From Oscillospiraceae bacterium (GTDB taxonomy: Bacteria > Bacillota > Clostridia > Oscillospirales > Oscillospiraceae): a stretch of 34,443 nucleotides of DNA. Positions 7,682 to 16,414 of this stretch are shown here, piece after piece. The DNA lies in assembly GCA_022800665.1 (NCBI GenBank), contig JAAWQS010000029.1, forward strand, positions 1 through 34,443, read 5' to 3'. The notes below the pieces were generated by a model. The model made no database searches. It was not told the origin of the DNA and saw nothing but the letters and a program-made list of their open reading frames with translations. How positions within the stretch are numbered: position 1 is the first letter of the stretch; each line of letters begins with the position of its first letter. The position numbers and the translations under genes were made by a program.

Positions 7682-8872
7682 TTGAGAATTGGTATTTACG
7701 GCGGAACTTTCAATCCCGTCCACACCGGTCATATGGAGGCGGCCCGGACAGCCGTGAAAAAGCTCCGCTTAGACAAACTGTACCTGATCCCCGCCGGACT
7801 GCCGCCCCACAAGACGCTGGGTACGGACACGCCGTCCGCCGCAAAGCGGCTGGAGATGACGGCTTTGGCAGCAGAGGAGCTGTCCGGCGAGGCGTTGGAC
7901 CTGGAGCTGAAGCGGGAGGGGAAGAGTTATACCCTGGATACGCTGCGGGAAATAAAGAAGCGGTTTCCCAAGGACCATCTTTTCCTGCTCATGGGAACGG
8001 ACATGTTCCTGTCCTTTCAGGACTGGCGGGAGCCGAAAAAAATTGCAAAGCTGGCGACTCTCTGCGCCTTCAGCCGGGAGAGCCGGGACGGAACGGACAG
8101 GCTGCCTGCCCAGAAAAAGCGTCTGAAAAAGGACCTGGACGCAGATGTGGAGTTGATCAGCCTGCCCCATGTGGTGGAAATTTCCTCCACCCGGCTGCGG
8201 GAGGACCTGGCCCAGGGCGGGGAGTTGGCAAAGCAGTACCTGACCCCCGCCGTCTACGGCTATATCCTGCGGGAAGGGCTGTACGGCACAAAGGCGGATT
8301 TGAAACATCTGTCCCTGGAGGACCTGCGGTATGCGGCGCTGTCCATGCTCAAATACAGCCGGGTCCCCCATGTGCTGGGCGCGGAACAGACGGCAGCGGC
8401 GCTGGCCGTCCGCTGGGGCGGGGACGAAACTGCCGCCCGGCGGGCCGCTCTGCTCCACGACTGTACAAAAAAATTAGAGCGGGAACAACATCTCGCTCTC
8501 TGCCGTCAATATAGTGTCCCCCTGGACCAGGAGGAGCTGCGGGAAGGGAAGCTGCTCCACGCCCTCACCGGCGCGGTGACAGCGAAAGAGGTATTCGGCG
8601 AGAGCGAGGCGGTTGTCAGCGCTATCCGCTGGCACACCACCGGCAAGGCGGATATGACGCTGCTGGAAAAGATCATCTATCTGGCGGATTACATCGAACC
8701 GACACGGAGCTTCTGCGATCTGACCGAGCTGCGGGCGCTGGCCTTTGAGGACCTGGACAGAGCCATGCTGCTGGGGCTGACCATGGCGGTGGCGGACTTG
8801 AAAGAGAACGGAATGGCGGTCCATTCCAATAGTGTGTACGCGAGGGATTATCTGAAAGGAAAGCTGACATGA
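7682..8872 (+). CDS. nadD: Fused NadD (nicotinate-nucleotide adenylyltransferase) and YqeK-type HD phosphohydrolase
   Basis: A 396-residue fusion. Residues 1-200 are NadD, which adenylates nicotinate mononucleotide in NAD synthesis: GGTFNPVHTGH at 7-17 holds the HxGH-type site, and SSTRLR at 168-173 is the ATP-binding motif. Residues 203-396 are the YqeK HD domain, which in the characterised family hydrolyses diadenosine tetraphosphate: H230, H259-D260 in LLHDC, H318 in IRWHTTG and D336 in YLADYIEP. The two are usually separate adjacent genes of about 190-200 residues each. The start is TTG, five bases after GGGGAG. The 3' end overlaps the next gene (ATGA). No frameshift is needed to read through the junction near residue 200. 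Confidence 0.95.
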   Translation: MRIGIYGGTFNPVHTGHMEAARTAVKKLRLDKLYLIPAGLPPHKTLGTDTPSAAKRLEMTALAAEELSGEALDLELKREGKSYTLDTLREIKKRFPKDHLFLLMGTDMFLSFQDWREPKKIAKLATLCAFSRESRDGTDRLPAQKKRLKKDLDADVELISLPHVVEISSTRLREDLAQGGELAKQYLTPAVYGYILREGLYGTKADLKHLSLEDLRYAALSMLKYSRVPHVLGAEQTAAALAVRWGGDETAARRAALLHDCTKKLEREQHLALCRQYSVPLDQEELREGKLLHALTGAVTAKEVFGESEAVVSAIRWHTTGKADMTLLEKIIYLADYIEPTRSFCDLTELRALAFEDLDRAMLLGLTMAVADLKENGMAVHSNSVYARDYLKGKLT

Positions 8873-10425
8873 GAGGTAAACGACAGGCCGCTGGGAGAGG
8901 CGACCCATTTGCGGACGAAATGCCCTATCCGAGAACCAGGCGTCCGAAAAAACGGAAAAAAAGAGGGGGTCTGGTTCTTGGATTCTTCCTTGTGGCGGGA
9001 GCGGCGGCATTTCTGGTGTGGAATTTCTTCATCAAAAAACCGGACGTATCCCACAATGACAAGCCGGGCGTGACCAATAACAACCCCAATGACCCCAACA
9101 GCAATGCCGCCGCTTCGGGGACGGCGGACACGCCGGGCGGACGGAAGGAGGACTATTTCACCTTCCTCCTGCTGGGCCGGGATACCTCCGGCGGCGGGAC
9201 GGACACCATCATTCTGGTGTCCTACGACGTACCCAACCAGCAGGTGAACATGATGAGTATTCCACGGGATACGGCCATCAATGTACCCTGGAGCGTTAAA
9301 AAGATCAACAGCGTGTACAACGCCAAGGAATCCAGCGGCGGCGGTGTGGAAAACCTGAAAAATCATGTGGCTTACCTGACCGGCGTGCTTCCCGACTTCT
9401 ATGTGATCATTGAGTGGAAAGCGGTGGGGCGGGTAGTGGACGCCGTGGGCGGCGTGGAATTCGACGTACCGCGGAATATGAACTACGACGACCCCTACCA
9501 GGACCTGCATATCCATCTGAACAAGGGCGTGCAGCATCTGGACGGTCAGAAGGCGATGGAGATGCTGCGCTACCGCCACGACAACAATGCTAAGGTGGGC
9601 TATAATGACACCGGGCGGATGGACACCCAGAAAGCATTTTTGAAGGCAATGGCAAAAGAGGTCCTCAAACTGAAGAACATGACCAAAATTGGTGAGTTTA
9701 TCAACATCTTTATGGAAAATGTCACCACAGACCTGAAGGTCAGCGACTTGACCTGGTTTGCCTCCAAGGCTCTGAACGTGGACACGGAGACCATCCAATC
9801 CAGTACCATGCCGTATATTGACGTGGGAGAGTTCCGCGGCGGATACTACATGCTGCCCAACGGGGAGGAGATCGTCCCCCTGATTAACGAGCAATTCAAT
9901 CCCTACAACCGGGAGATCACCCAGGAGGACCTGCGGATCATCGTGCGCAGGGACGACGGCTCCTGCTACGTGCCGGGCGGCACGCTGCTGGATGCCAAGT
10001 GGGGGAAAAGCTATTCCGGGGCTGCAGCAGGCACATCCGGGGGCGGCATCAGCGTCGAAAAACCCACCGGCGTGACCGCCGCACCGGAGACAGACCCCGG
10101 CGGGTCCCAGACAGTGGACAAACCGGACCAGACTGCAAAGCCGCCGGAGAATCCGAGTGACAATGAGCCGGGGACCGATCCGGGGGAGGTTGTCGATTCG
10201 GAGGTAGTCGAACCGGGCGGGACCGATGAGCCGGAGCTGCCGCCTGATTCCAGCAATACGGACGGCGGCGGGGAGGAGCCGGGAACTGGCGTGGATGACC
10301 CGGTCATCAATATCAATCCACAGCCGGAGCCGCAGCCGGAACCACCGCCGGAGCAGACCCCGGAGCCGGAGCTGCCGCCGGAACCGGAATTGCCGCCGGA
10401 TGAGATGGGTATGAATGCGGCGTAA
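8869..10425 (+). CDS. LCP-family (LytR-CpsA-Psr) envelope glycopolymer transferase, first copy
   Basis: Membrane-anchored enzyme of the family that attaches glycopolymers such as teichoic acid or capsule to peptidoglycan. The 518 residues have a basic cytoplasmic tail (1-33), one membrane segment (about 34-54) and an external LCP domain (about 95-270) with FLLLGRDT, TDTIILVSYD, MSIPRDT, KINSVYN, DAVGGVEFDVP and MEMLRYRHD. The final 170 residues are a Pro/Glu/Gly-rich tail rich in PEP/PEPEL repeats, probably wall-spanning. The start overlaps the nadD-yqeK stop (ATGA), so they are translationally coupled. A close paralogue follows. The exact polymer substrate cannot be told. Confidence 0.94.
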   Translation: MRGKRQAAGRGDPFADEMPYPRTRRPKKRKKRGGLVLGFFLVAGAAAFLVWNFFIKKPDVSHNDKPGVTNNNPNDPNSNAAASGTADTPGGRKEDYFTFLLLGRDTSGGGTDTIILVSYDVPNQQVNMMSIPRDTAINVPWSVKKINSVYNAKESSGGGVENLKNHVAYLTGVLPDFYVIIEWKAVGRVVDAVGGVEFDVPRNMNYDDPYQDLHIHLNKGVQHLDGQKAMEMLRYRHDNNAKVGYNDTGRMDTQKAFLKAMAKEVLKLKNMTKIGEFINIFMENVTTDLKVSDLTWFASKALNVDTETIQSSTMPYIDVGEFRGGYYMLPNGEEIVPLINEQFNPYNREITQEDLRIIVRRDDGSCYVPGGTLLDAKWGKSYSGAAAGTSGGGISVEKPTGVTAAPETDPGGSQTVDKPDQTAKPPENPSDNEPGTDPGEVVDSEVVEPGGTDEPELPPDSSNTDGGGEEPGTGVDDPVININPQPEPQPEPPPEQTPEPELPPEPELPPDEMGMNAA

Positions 10426-10478
10426 CGCAGATATCAATAACAGAGGATCAGATTTCTCCAATGAAAGGACAGAGAAAC

Positions 10479-12257
10479 ATGGGGCGTTATAAAGGGAAAC
10501 GAGTGGCCGGAAGCACGGAGAACAGGAAGCCGGAGGCTTTTTCAGAAAAGCCTGTGGGCGATCCCTTTGCCGGAGACGGGGAGAAACCCGGCTTTTCGGT
10601 GCGGATGCATCACTTTTGGGATTCTGGCAAAGGGAAAATTCTGCTGGCTGTTGTGGCATCCATTGCTATTTTAGGAGGAGCGGCAGGAATTGCCATCAAG
10701 ATGTTGGTGAAGCCGCCCACACCGCCCAGTGAGGACCAAACCAAACCGATGACGTCGGTGGATAAGACTCCCAAGGATCAGTCGGACGAGCCTGCCGGAC
10801 CTACGGAAGACGAACTGTACCCCGACGACGGCTACGGCGGCGATATGCCCACTGTCTCCGGCAACCGGAAGGAGGGGATTTATACCTTCCTGCTGGTGGG
10901 GACGGATATGGACGACGGCAACACCGATACCATTATGGTGGCCAGCTACGACACGAAGAATCAGGATATCTCCATTATGTCCATCCCCAGGGACACCATG
11001 GTGAACGAGAGCTGGGACATCAAGCGGATCAACTCCGTCTACTCCCGCTACAAGGACGGCATAGAAGCGTTGAAAAAGCGGATCAAGACTCTTGTCGGAT
11101 TTACGCCGGATTTCTATGTGAAAGTGGACCTGAGCATGTTCGTGGAGCTGGTGGACCTGATTGGCGGCGTGGAGTTCGACGTGCCCCAGGATATGAACTA
11201 TGACGACCCCTATCAGGACCTCCATATCCATCTGAAAAAGGGCGTGCAGGTGCTGGACGGGGAAAAAGCCATGGAAATGGTGCGCTTCCGCCGGTACAGC
11301 GAGGGCGATATCAAGCGGGTAGAGATGCAACAGAATTTTATGAAGGCGCTGATTAAGGAGTGCCTGAGCATCAAGCACTGGGGCAAGATCAAGTCCTATA
11401 TTGACCTTGCCATGGAGAATGTGCAGACGGACCTGGAGTTCGGTTCTGTGGTCTGGTTTGCGGCCAACGTGCTGGGACTGAACAGCGGCGTGCCCGCCCT
11501 GAACATGGACGATGTCTACACCTGCACCATCCCCGGAGACTACTGGGGGTCGGCTTACAGCCGGTCCACCCACACGAACCAGTCCTATGTGACGATCTAT
11601 CCCAAGCAGGTGGTGGAGCTGGTCAACGAGCGGTTCAACCCCTATGAGCAGAATGTCACCACCTCCATGCTGGACGCCATGAGCATTCTGTCCAACGGCA
11701 ATATTGCTTCCTCCACCGGCTCCCTGCGGGATACGGCCCACAATGCGGCAATGGCGGAGATGAGGGGCGGCGGAAGCGACACCAAAAAGCCGGATCAGGC
11801 AGCGGAACCGAAGCAGGACGAGGACGGCAGGTACTATACCGTCGGTGAGGATGGGAAGAAGGTCTATACGGACAAGGACGGCAAGCCCCTGGACCAGACC
11901 TCTCCTGATAATACGCCGGATGATACCAGCGAGCCGTCCCTGCCCGGCATCATCATTAATCCCACCGACGGCAATCAGCCGGACAAACCGGCGGAACAGC
12001 CCGATGCGTCCGGCAATGACGGAACCGGTGAACCGGCGGACCCGAACGCAGGCGGTGACAGCGGGACGGCTGATCCCGGCAGCAATCCGGACACCGATGA
12101 GCCGCAGCTTCCCCCGGAGGTACCGGACGGCGGCGTGGCGCCGGCCCCGCCCATTGACCAGACGCCTGTTCCGGACCCTGTGCCAGACCCTGTGCCGGAC
12201 ACACCACCGGCAGAGCCGCCTGTGGATACGGATATTCCGGACTGGCTGCTGAGCTGA
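10479..12257 (+). CDS. LCP-family envelope glycopolymer transferase, second copy
   Basis: Paralogue of the preceding gene with the same layout: cytoplasmic tail, membrane segment about 53-76, LCP domain with FLLVGTDMD, TDTIMVASYD, MSIPRDT, KRINSVYSR, DLIGGVEFDVP and MEMVRFRRY, then a long Asp/Pro/Gly-rich tail with PDPVPD repeats. The stretch around NYDDPYQDLHIHL is identical in both copies, which suggests tandem duplication. I place the start at 10479 (592 residues) because AAAGGAC lies about eight bases before it. An in-frame ATG at 10461 has only a distant AGAGGA. It is probably co-transcribed with the upstream genes and with rsfS, whose start follows 40 bases later. Confidence 0.92.
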   Translation: MGRYKGKRVAGSTENRKPEAFSEKPVGDPFAGDGEKPGFSVRMHHFWDSGKGKILLAVVASIAILGGAAGIAIKMLVKPPTPPSEDQTKPMTSVDKTPKDQSDEPAGPTEDELYPDDGYGGDMPTVSGNRKEGIYTFLLVGTDMDDGNTDTIMVASYDTKNQDISIMSIPRDTMVNESWDIKRINSVYSRYKDGIEALKKRIKTLVGFTPDFYVKVDLSMFVELVDLIGGVEFDVPQDMNYDDPYQDLHIHLKKGVQVLDGEKAMEMVRFRRYSEGDIKRVEMQQNFMKALIKECLSIKHWGKIKSYIDLAMENVQTDLEFGSVVWFAANVLGLNSGVPALNMDDVYTCTIPGDYWGSAYSRSTHTNQSYVTIYPKQVVELVNERFNPYEQNVTTSMLDAMSILSNGNIASSTGSLRDTAHNAAMAEMRGGGSDTKKPDQAAEPKQDEDGRYYTVGEDGKKVYTDKDGKPLDQTSPDNTPDDTSEPSLPGIIINPTDGNQPDKPAEQPDASGNDGTGEPADPNAGGDSGTADPGSNPDTDEPQLPPEVPDGGVAPAPPIDQTPVPDPVPDPVPDTPPAEPPVDTDIPDWLLS

Positions 12258-12297
12258 CAATTCAAATCAGATAAATATGAGAAAGTGAGGAATGGCT

Positions 12298-12660
12298 ATG
12301 ACACCGAAGGAACTGGCGATTCTGGCGGCGAAGGCGCTGGACGGCAAAAAGGGCGAGGAGATCAAGGTCATGGAGGTCACGGAGCTGACCACCCTGGCGG
12401 ATTATTTCGTCATCTGTACCGGCGGCAGCAACACGCAGATCAACGCGCTGTGCGATGCGGTGGAGGAGAAGCTGGAGGCGGAGGCCGGAGAGAAGCCCCT
12501 GCACCGCGAGGGACACCGGGGCGGCATCTGGGTGCTGCTGGATTACGGCTGTCTGGTGGTCCATGTCTTCAACAGCGAGGCCAGAGAGTTTTATTCTCTG
12601 GAGCGTCTGTGGAGCGACGGTAAGCCCCTGGACATGTCTGAGATTTTGACGGAAGCCTGA
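12298..12660 (+). CDS. rsfS: Ribosomal silencing factor RsfS (Iojap family)
   Basis: Binds uL14 on the 50S subunit and blocks joining to 30S when nutrients are short. About 120 residues, full family length. The core motifs are ADYFVICTGGSNTQI, HREGHRGGIWVLLDYG and VVHVFNSEAREFYSLERLW. I prefer ATG 12298 because GAGG (12287-12290) is seven bases before it. The in-frame ATG at 12292 would be only one base from that site. It closes the plus-strand operon, and a strong terminator begins eight bases after its stop. The nadD-yqeK-LCP-rsfS order matches that seen in many Clostridia. Confidence 0.96.
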   Translation: MTPKELAILAAKALDGKKGEEIKVMEVTELTTLADYFVICTGGSNTQINALCDAVEEKLEAEAGEKPLHREGHRGGIWVLLDYGCLVVHVFNSEAREFYSLERLWSDGKPLDMSEILTEA

Positions 12661-12668
12661 AAACAGTG

Positions 12669-12704
12669 AAACGAGGCGCGAGCGGCCAGCTCGCGCCTCG
12701 TTTT
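12669..12704. terminator. Strong bidirectional terminator after rsfS
   Basis: Fifteen-bp perfect stem (12669-12683 with 12689-12703) rich in GC, loop GGCCA, flanked by A and T runs. It can end rsfS transcription on the plus strand and the recG operon on the minus strand. Confidence 0.93.
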
Positions 12705-12717
12705 CCGTATGGGAGCG

Positions 12718-12807
12718 TCAGAGAGGCGCCAATTTTGCTGCTTCCCCGGAGTCCAAAAAGAAAACATCGATTTTTACGTTTTTCTTTGTAATGGCTTCAA
12801 TTTTCAT
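12718..12807 (-). CDS. Possible 29-residue small protein downstream of recG
   Basis: A short ORF too small for routine gene callers. ATG at 12807 follows ACGAGG by about eight bases, and the stop is at 12718-12720, just before the bidirectional terminator. The peptide begins MKIEAITKKNVKID and continues with a hydrophobic VFFLDSGEA stretch. It has no membrane segment and no family I recognise. It lies 38 bases after the recG stop on the same strand, so it would be the last gene of the TauE-like/recG transcript. It is also rather more A+T-rich than recG. It could be a chance ORF in a 3' UTR. Support is the ribosome binding site and position only. Confidence 0.35.
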   Translation of the reverse strand: MKIEAITKKNVKIDVFFLDSGEAAKLAPL

Positions 12808-12845
12808 GGGATACCTCGTTTTCTTGTTTCAATGTTTTCGTTCCC

Positions 12846-14894
12846 TTAATTCAGCGTATCCCCACTCAGCTCAAACATACGCCGGACCCGCCGGGCGGTT
12901 TCTGGATATGCGTTCAGCTCCGGGTCCTTCCGCAGCAGCTCTTCCGCCGCCTGCTGAGCCTCGTGGAGGAGAGCCATGTCGCAGGTCAGGTCCGCCACCT
13001 TCAGGGCGGGCAGGCCGTGCTGACGCTGGCCGAAAAAGTCTCCCGGCCCGCGCAGGCGCAGGTCCTCCTCTGCGATTTTGAAGCCGTCCCCGGTCTGCGC
13101 CATGACCCGCAGCCGTGCGCGGGACTCCTCGCTGCGGTTGTCCGAGATCAGGATGCAGAAGGATTTGTACTGGCCCCGGCCCACCCGGCCCCGCAGCTGG
13201 TGGAGCTGGCTGAGGCCGAACCGGTCCGCGTCCTCTATGACCATGACCGTGGCGTTGGGGACATCCACGCCTACCTCCACCACGGTGGTGGAAACCAGAA
13301 TATGGGTCTCCCCAGCGGCAAAGGCGGACATGACCTTGTCCTTCTCGCGGGGTTTCATGCGTCCGTGAACACAGGCCACCTGTAAGTCGGGGAAGACCTG
13401 GGTCTGGAGCATTTGGGCGTACTCCAGAGCGGCTTTCCGGTCGTCTGGAATGGCGTTGTTTTCCTCCACCATGGAGCAGATGATATACGCCTGACGGCCT
13501 GCCGCAATCTCCTTGCGCAAAAAGTTGTAGACGCGCTGGCGGTATGCGCCCGTTACAACAAAGGTGTCGATTTTCTGCCGCCCAGGGGGCAGCTCGTCGA
13601 TAACAGATACATCCAGGTCGCCGTAAATCATCAGGGCCAAGGTCCGGGGGATGGGGGTGGCAGACATGACCAGCAGATGGGGCCGCTCCCCCTTGGCGGA
13701 CAGCGCCGCCCGCTGGTTGACGCCGAAGCGGTGCTGTTCATCCGTCACCACCAGGCCCAGGGCGGCGTATTCCACGTCCGCGCTGATGAGGGCGTGGGTG
13801 CCGATGACCAGATTCGTCATGCCGGAGGACAGTCCGGCCAACGCCGTCCGCCGGGCCTTTGCCGGCATACCGCCGGTCAGCAGGGAGCAGGTGACGCCCA
13901 GCTTCTCCAACAGGGGGGCGAGGCTGCGGTAATGCTGCTCTGCCAGGATTTCCGTGGGGGCCATCAACGCCGCCTGCTTTCCGTTGCGGACGGCGCAGAC
14001 AATGGCGGCGGCGGCAACCATCGTCTTGCCGGAGCCCACGTCCCCCTGGACCAGCCGGTTCATGGGACGTCCGGCGGCAAAGTCCGATAGAATCTCGCCT
14101 GTCACTCTCCGCTGCGCCCCCGTCAGGGGGAAGGGGAGGCAGGCATAGAAAGCAGAGATGTCCGTGCTGGCATAGGGGAGGCAGGTCAGGACGTCCCGCC
14201 GGTTCCGGAGCTTTTTCAGGCCGATTGCCAGCAGGAATAATTCCTCAAAGACCAGCCGCCTCCGCGCCCCGGCAAGCTGCTCCTCGTCATCCGGGAAATG
14301 AATCTGCTTGTATGCGTAGCCGATGCTGCACAGGTGGTGGACCTGCCGGACCTCCTCCGGGAGCGGGTCCGGCAGCAGGTCCCGGCAGGCGTCCAGACCC
14401 TGCTCCACCGCCTTGACCAGCATTCCCTGGGAAATGCCGGCGGTGAGGGGATAGACCGGCATGATGCGTCCCGTGAGGACCCGGCTGCCCTCCCGCTCCA
14501 CCAGGGGGTTGGCCATGGTCTTCCGGCGGTGGGTTCCCTCTGCCTTGCCGTAGAAGGTGTAGGACTCCCCGGCGTGCAGGTTGTCTTTCATGTAGACCTG
14601 GTTGAAAAAGGTGATGTCCAGCGCGCCGGTCTCGTCCACCGCCCGCAGCTTTACCAGCTCCAGACCCTTGCGGATGCGGCTGATGGTGGGGCTGGAAGCT
14701 GCCATTGCCTCTACACAGGCGGTTTCACCGGGCTGCAGGTCCTTGATTTTCTGAAAAGACCGGCGGTCGTCGTAGGAACGGGGGAAATAGGAGATCAGAT
14801 CCTGCAGGGTGCGGATATTCAGTTTCAGCAGCGATTTGGCCCGCTGCTCGCCGACGCCCTTGATATAGCGGACATCCGTAGTCAGATCCGGCAT
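12846..14894 (-). CDS. recG: ATP-dependent DNA helicase RecG
   Basis: Branch-migrating helicase that reverses stalled replication forks and processes Holliday junctions. 682 residues, full length. The N-terminal wedge/OB domain (about 1-180) opens with VRYIKGVGEQRAKSL. The helicase core has Walker A GDVGSGKT at 284-291, DEQH at 385-388 in place of DEAD/DEAH (normal for RecG) and SATPIPRTLAL. The second RecA lobe has STTVVEVGVDVPNA and QLRGRVGRG. The C-terminal GDFFGQRQHG motif is also typical. The start ATG 14894 follows AGGTGG by three bases. It lies 42 bases downstream of the TauE-like gene and probably shares its transcript. No SOS-type operator was seen. Confidence 0.97.
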   Translation of the reverse strand: MPDLTTDVRYIKGVGEQRAKSLLKLNIRTLQDLISYFPRSYDDRRSFQKIKDLQPGETACVEAMAASSPTISRIRKGLELVKLRAVDETGALDITFFNQVYMKDNLHAGESYTFYGKAEGTHRRKTMANPLVEREGSRVLTGRIMPVYPLTAGISQGMLVKAVEQGLDACRDLLPDPLPEEVRQVHHLCSIGYAYKQIHFPDDEEQLAGARRRLVFEELFLLAIGLKKLRNRRDVLTCLPYASTDISAFYACLPFPLTGAQRRVTGEILSDFAAGRPMNRLVQGDVGSGKTMVAAAAIVCAVRNGKQAALMAPTEILAEQHYRSLAPLLEKLGVTCSLLTGGMPAKARRTALAGLSSGMTNLVIGTHALISADVEYAALGLVVTDEQHRFGVNQRAALSAKGERPHLLVMSATPIPRTLALMIYGDLDVSVIDELPPGRQKIDTFVVTGAYRQRVYNFLRKEIAAGRQAYIICSMVEENNAIPDDRKAALEYAQMLQTQVFPDLQVACVHGRMKPREKDKVMSAFAAGETHILVSTTVVEVGVDVPNATVMVIEDADRFGLSQLHQLRGRVGRGQYKSFCILISDNRSEESRARLRVMAQTGDGFKIAEEDLRLRGPGDFFGQRQHGLPALKVADLTCDMALLHEAQQAAEELLRKDPELNAYPETARRVRRMFELSGDTLN

Positions 14895-14936
14895 AGGCCA
14901 CCTGTTTCTCTGCGCCCGTTGGACGCGGGCGGTTCG

Positions 14937-15704
14937 TTAACTGAAGAAATTTACGCTGAGAATAACAACGCCCAGCACCACCAGCACAGCGCCGGTAGCG
15001 CGGTTGAGCGCCTCCGGCGTACTCCTGTTGGCAAAGCGGGCGGCAATCCTGGCCCACAGCAGGGTGGAGGCCACGCAGAAGAGCAGCGCCCACCAGTCGG
15101 CCACGCCCCCGATGGCAAAGTGGCTGAGCGCACCGGTGAGGGCGGTGAAGGTCATGATAAAGACGCTTGTGCCTACGGCGGTTTTCAGCTCGTAGCCCAG
15201 CACGCTGGTGAGGATGAGGAGCATCATCATGCCGCCGCCTGCGCCGATGAAGCCGCAGATCATGCCGACCATCACGCCGCAGAGGGCGGACTGCACGAAG
15301 CGTTTGCGCATGGAGACCGCTGTCATGGCCTCCTTGGTGGTCATGACGGGTTTCACAATGAATTTAATCCCCAGCAGCAGGGTCATACATACGGAAAAGC
15401 TGCCCATCGCGGCGGAGGGGAGCAGGCTGGACACCCAGCTGCCCACCAAGGTAAAGCACAGGACTGCTACCATCATAACAATTCCATTGCGAATGTCAAG
15501 GTTTTTATTTTTTCCGTAGGTATAGGCGGACACTGCGCTGGCCAGCACGTCGCTGGCGAGGGCGATGCCGATGGCCTGATAGGTCTCAATGTGGAGGAAT
15601 GTAACCAGCATGGGGGTGATGACGGCGGCGGCGCTCATACCGGCAAAGCCGGTACCCAGTCCCGCGCCGATTCCGGCGATGAAGCAGATGATGAATTTAT
15701 ACAT
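14937..15704 (-). CDS. TauE/SafE-family (DUF81) membrane permease
   Basis: Predicted sulfite/organosulfonate or other anion exporter of the TauE/SafE family. 255 residues from ATG 15704, chosen because AAAGGAA lies about nine bases upstream and the hydrophobic MYKFIICFIAGIGAG start fits the family. An open frame extends further upstream but without sense. Around eight hydrophobic segments form two repeated halves with the family's glycine-rich motifs: GLGTGFAGMSAAAVITP near residue 20 and GFIGAGGGMMMLLIL near 160. The substrate is unknown. It precedes recG with 42 bases between them, and diverges from the DHFR-like gene across about 100 bases. Confidence 0.9.
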   Translation of the reverse strand: MYKFIICFIAGIGAGLGTGFAGMSAAAVITPMLVTFLHIETYQAIGIALASDVLASAVSAYTYGKNKNLDIRNGIVMMVAVLCFTLVGSWVSSLLPSAAMGSFSVCMTLLLGIKFIVKPVMTTKEAMTAVSMRKRFVQSALCGVMVGMICGFIGAGGGMMMLLILTSVLGYELKTAVGTSVFIMTFTALTGALSHFAIGGVADWWALLFCVASTLLWARIAARFANRSTPEALNRATGAVLVVLGVVILSVNFFS

Positions 15705-15729
15705 GTCAAGGGGTTCCTTTCTTCCGCTG

Positions 15730-15758
15730 TTGCATCGAGTGGCGGATGGCGCTATAAT
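15730..15758 (+). promoter_or_regulatory. Sigma-A promoter of the DHFR-like gene
   Basis: TTGCAT at 15730-15735, a 17-base spacer and TATAAT at 15753-15758. The predicted start near 15765 leaves only a few bases before the ATG at 15771, supporting translation from ATG 15807 instead. Confidence 0.75.
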
Positions 15759-15806
15759 TAGAAGTGTGAAATGAAATTCTATAGTAAAATGGAGAGGAAC
15801 TGCGGG

Positions 15807-16328
15807 ATGAGCGTTTACTTCTATGGCTGTATGACTTTGGACGGATATTTGGCGGATAAAAACCACAGCTTGGCTTGGCTGGACCAGACCGGCGATGTGG
15901 AGGAGACCGGTTATTCGGACTTTTATAAGCGGATGGATATAACCATCATGGGCAGACGGACATTTTCTGCAATAGAAAAATTAGAGAATATCAAGGCGAT
16001 TTACCCGTCCACCCGGAACTATGTTTTTACACATTCCAAAGACCCGCTTCCAAAGGGATTTATCCCTCAGAGCGGCGATGTGGCGGCATTTGTGAAGCAG
16101 GCCGGAAAAGGTGAAAATATTTGGATTATTGGCGGCAATACCATGCTGTCCCCGCTGCTGGACGGCAATATGATTGACTGCCTGATTCTGCAAATTGCGC
16201 CTGTTCTGCTGGGGGAGGGCATTCCGCTGTTTACGCAGAAGGAAGCTTTGAAACGGTTTTTATTGCAGGATGTAAAAAAGTACGGTCAGTTTGCCGAATT
16301 GATTTATACGAAAATACTCCCAATTTGA
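15807..16328 (+). CDS. Dihydrofolate reductase/RibD C-terminal-domain family reductase
   Basis: NAD(P)H-dependent reductase-like protein of the DHFR/RibD-C superfamily; the natural substrate of this subgroup is usually unknown. 173 residues, with YFYGCMTLDGYLAD at the N-terminus (folate/flavin-site strand), ITIMGRRTF near 50, and the nucleotide-binding strand IWIIGGNTM near 110. LLGEGIPLF near 140 is typical of the family. The start at 15807 is chosen because GGAGAGG sits nine bases before it and the promoter is too close for the two upstream ATGs. The gene is visibly more A+T-rich than its neighbours, so recent acquisition is possible. It stands alone as a monocistronic unit. Confidence 0.88.
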   Translation: MSVYFYGCMTLDGYLADKNHSLAWLDQTGDVEETGYSDFYKRMDITIMGRRTFSAIEKLENIKAIYPSTRNYVFTHSKDPLPKGFIPQSGDVAAFVKQAGKGENIWIIGGNTMLSPLLDGNMIDCLILQIAPVLLGEGIPLFTQKEALKRFLLQDVKKYGQFAELIYTKILPI

Positions 16329-16414
16329 CACGAAAATGATGCAATTCAGATACACACCTGCGTACAATAGGGACAGCCCCAAATTATAGCAATTATAGCA
16401 AGGAGGATTTTGTC

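Noticed and set aside
10461-10478. ATG 10461 as start of the second LCP gene
   Set aside because: Its ribosome binding site is poor, whereas AAAGGAC is well placed for ATG 10479.
15705-15866. Longer start for the TauE/SafE-like protein
   Set aside because: The extension runs across the intergenic region with its divergent promoter and lacks hydrophobic family sequence; AAAGGAA fits ATG 15704.
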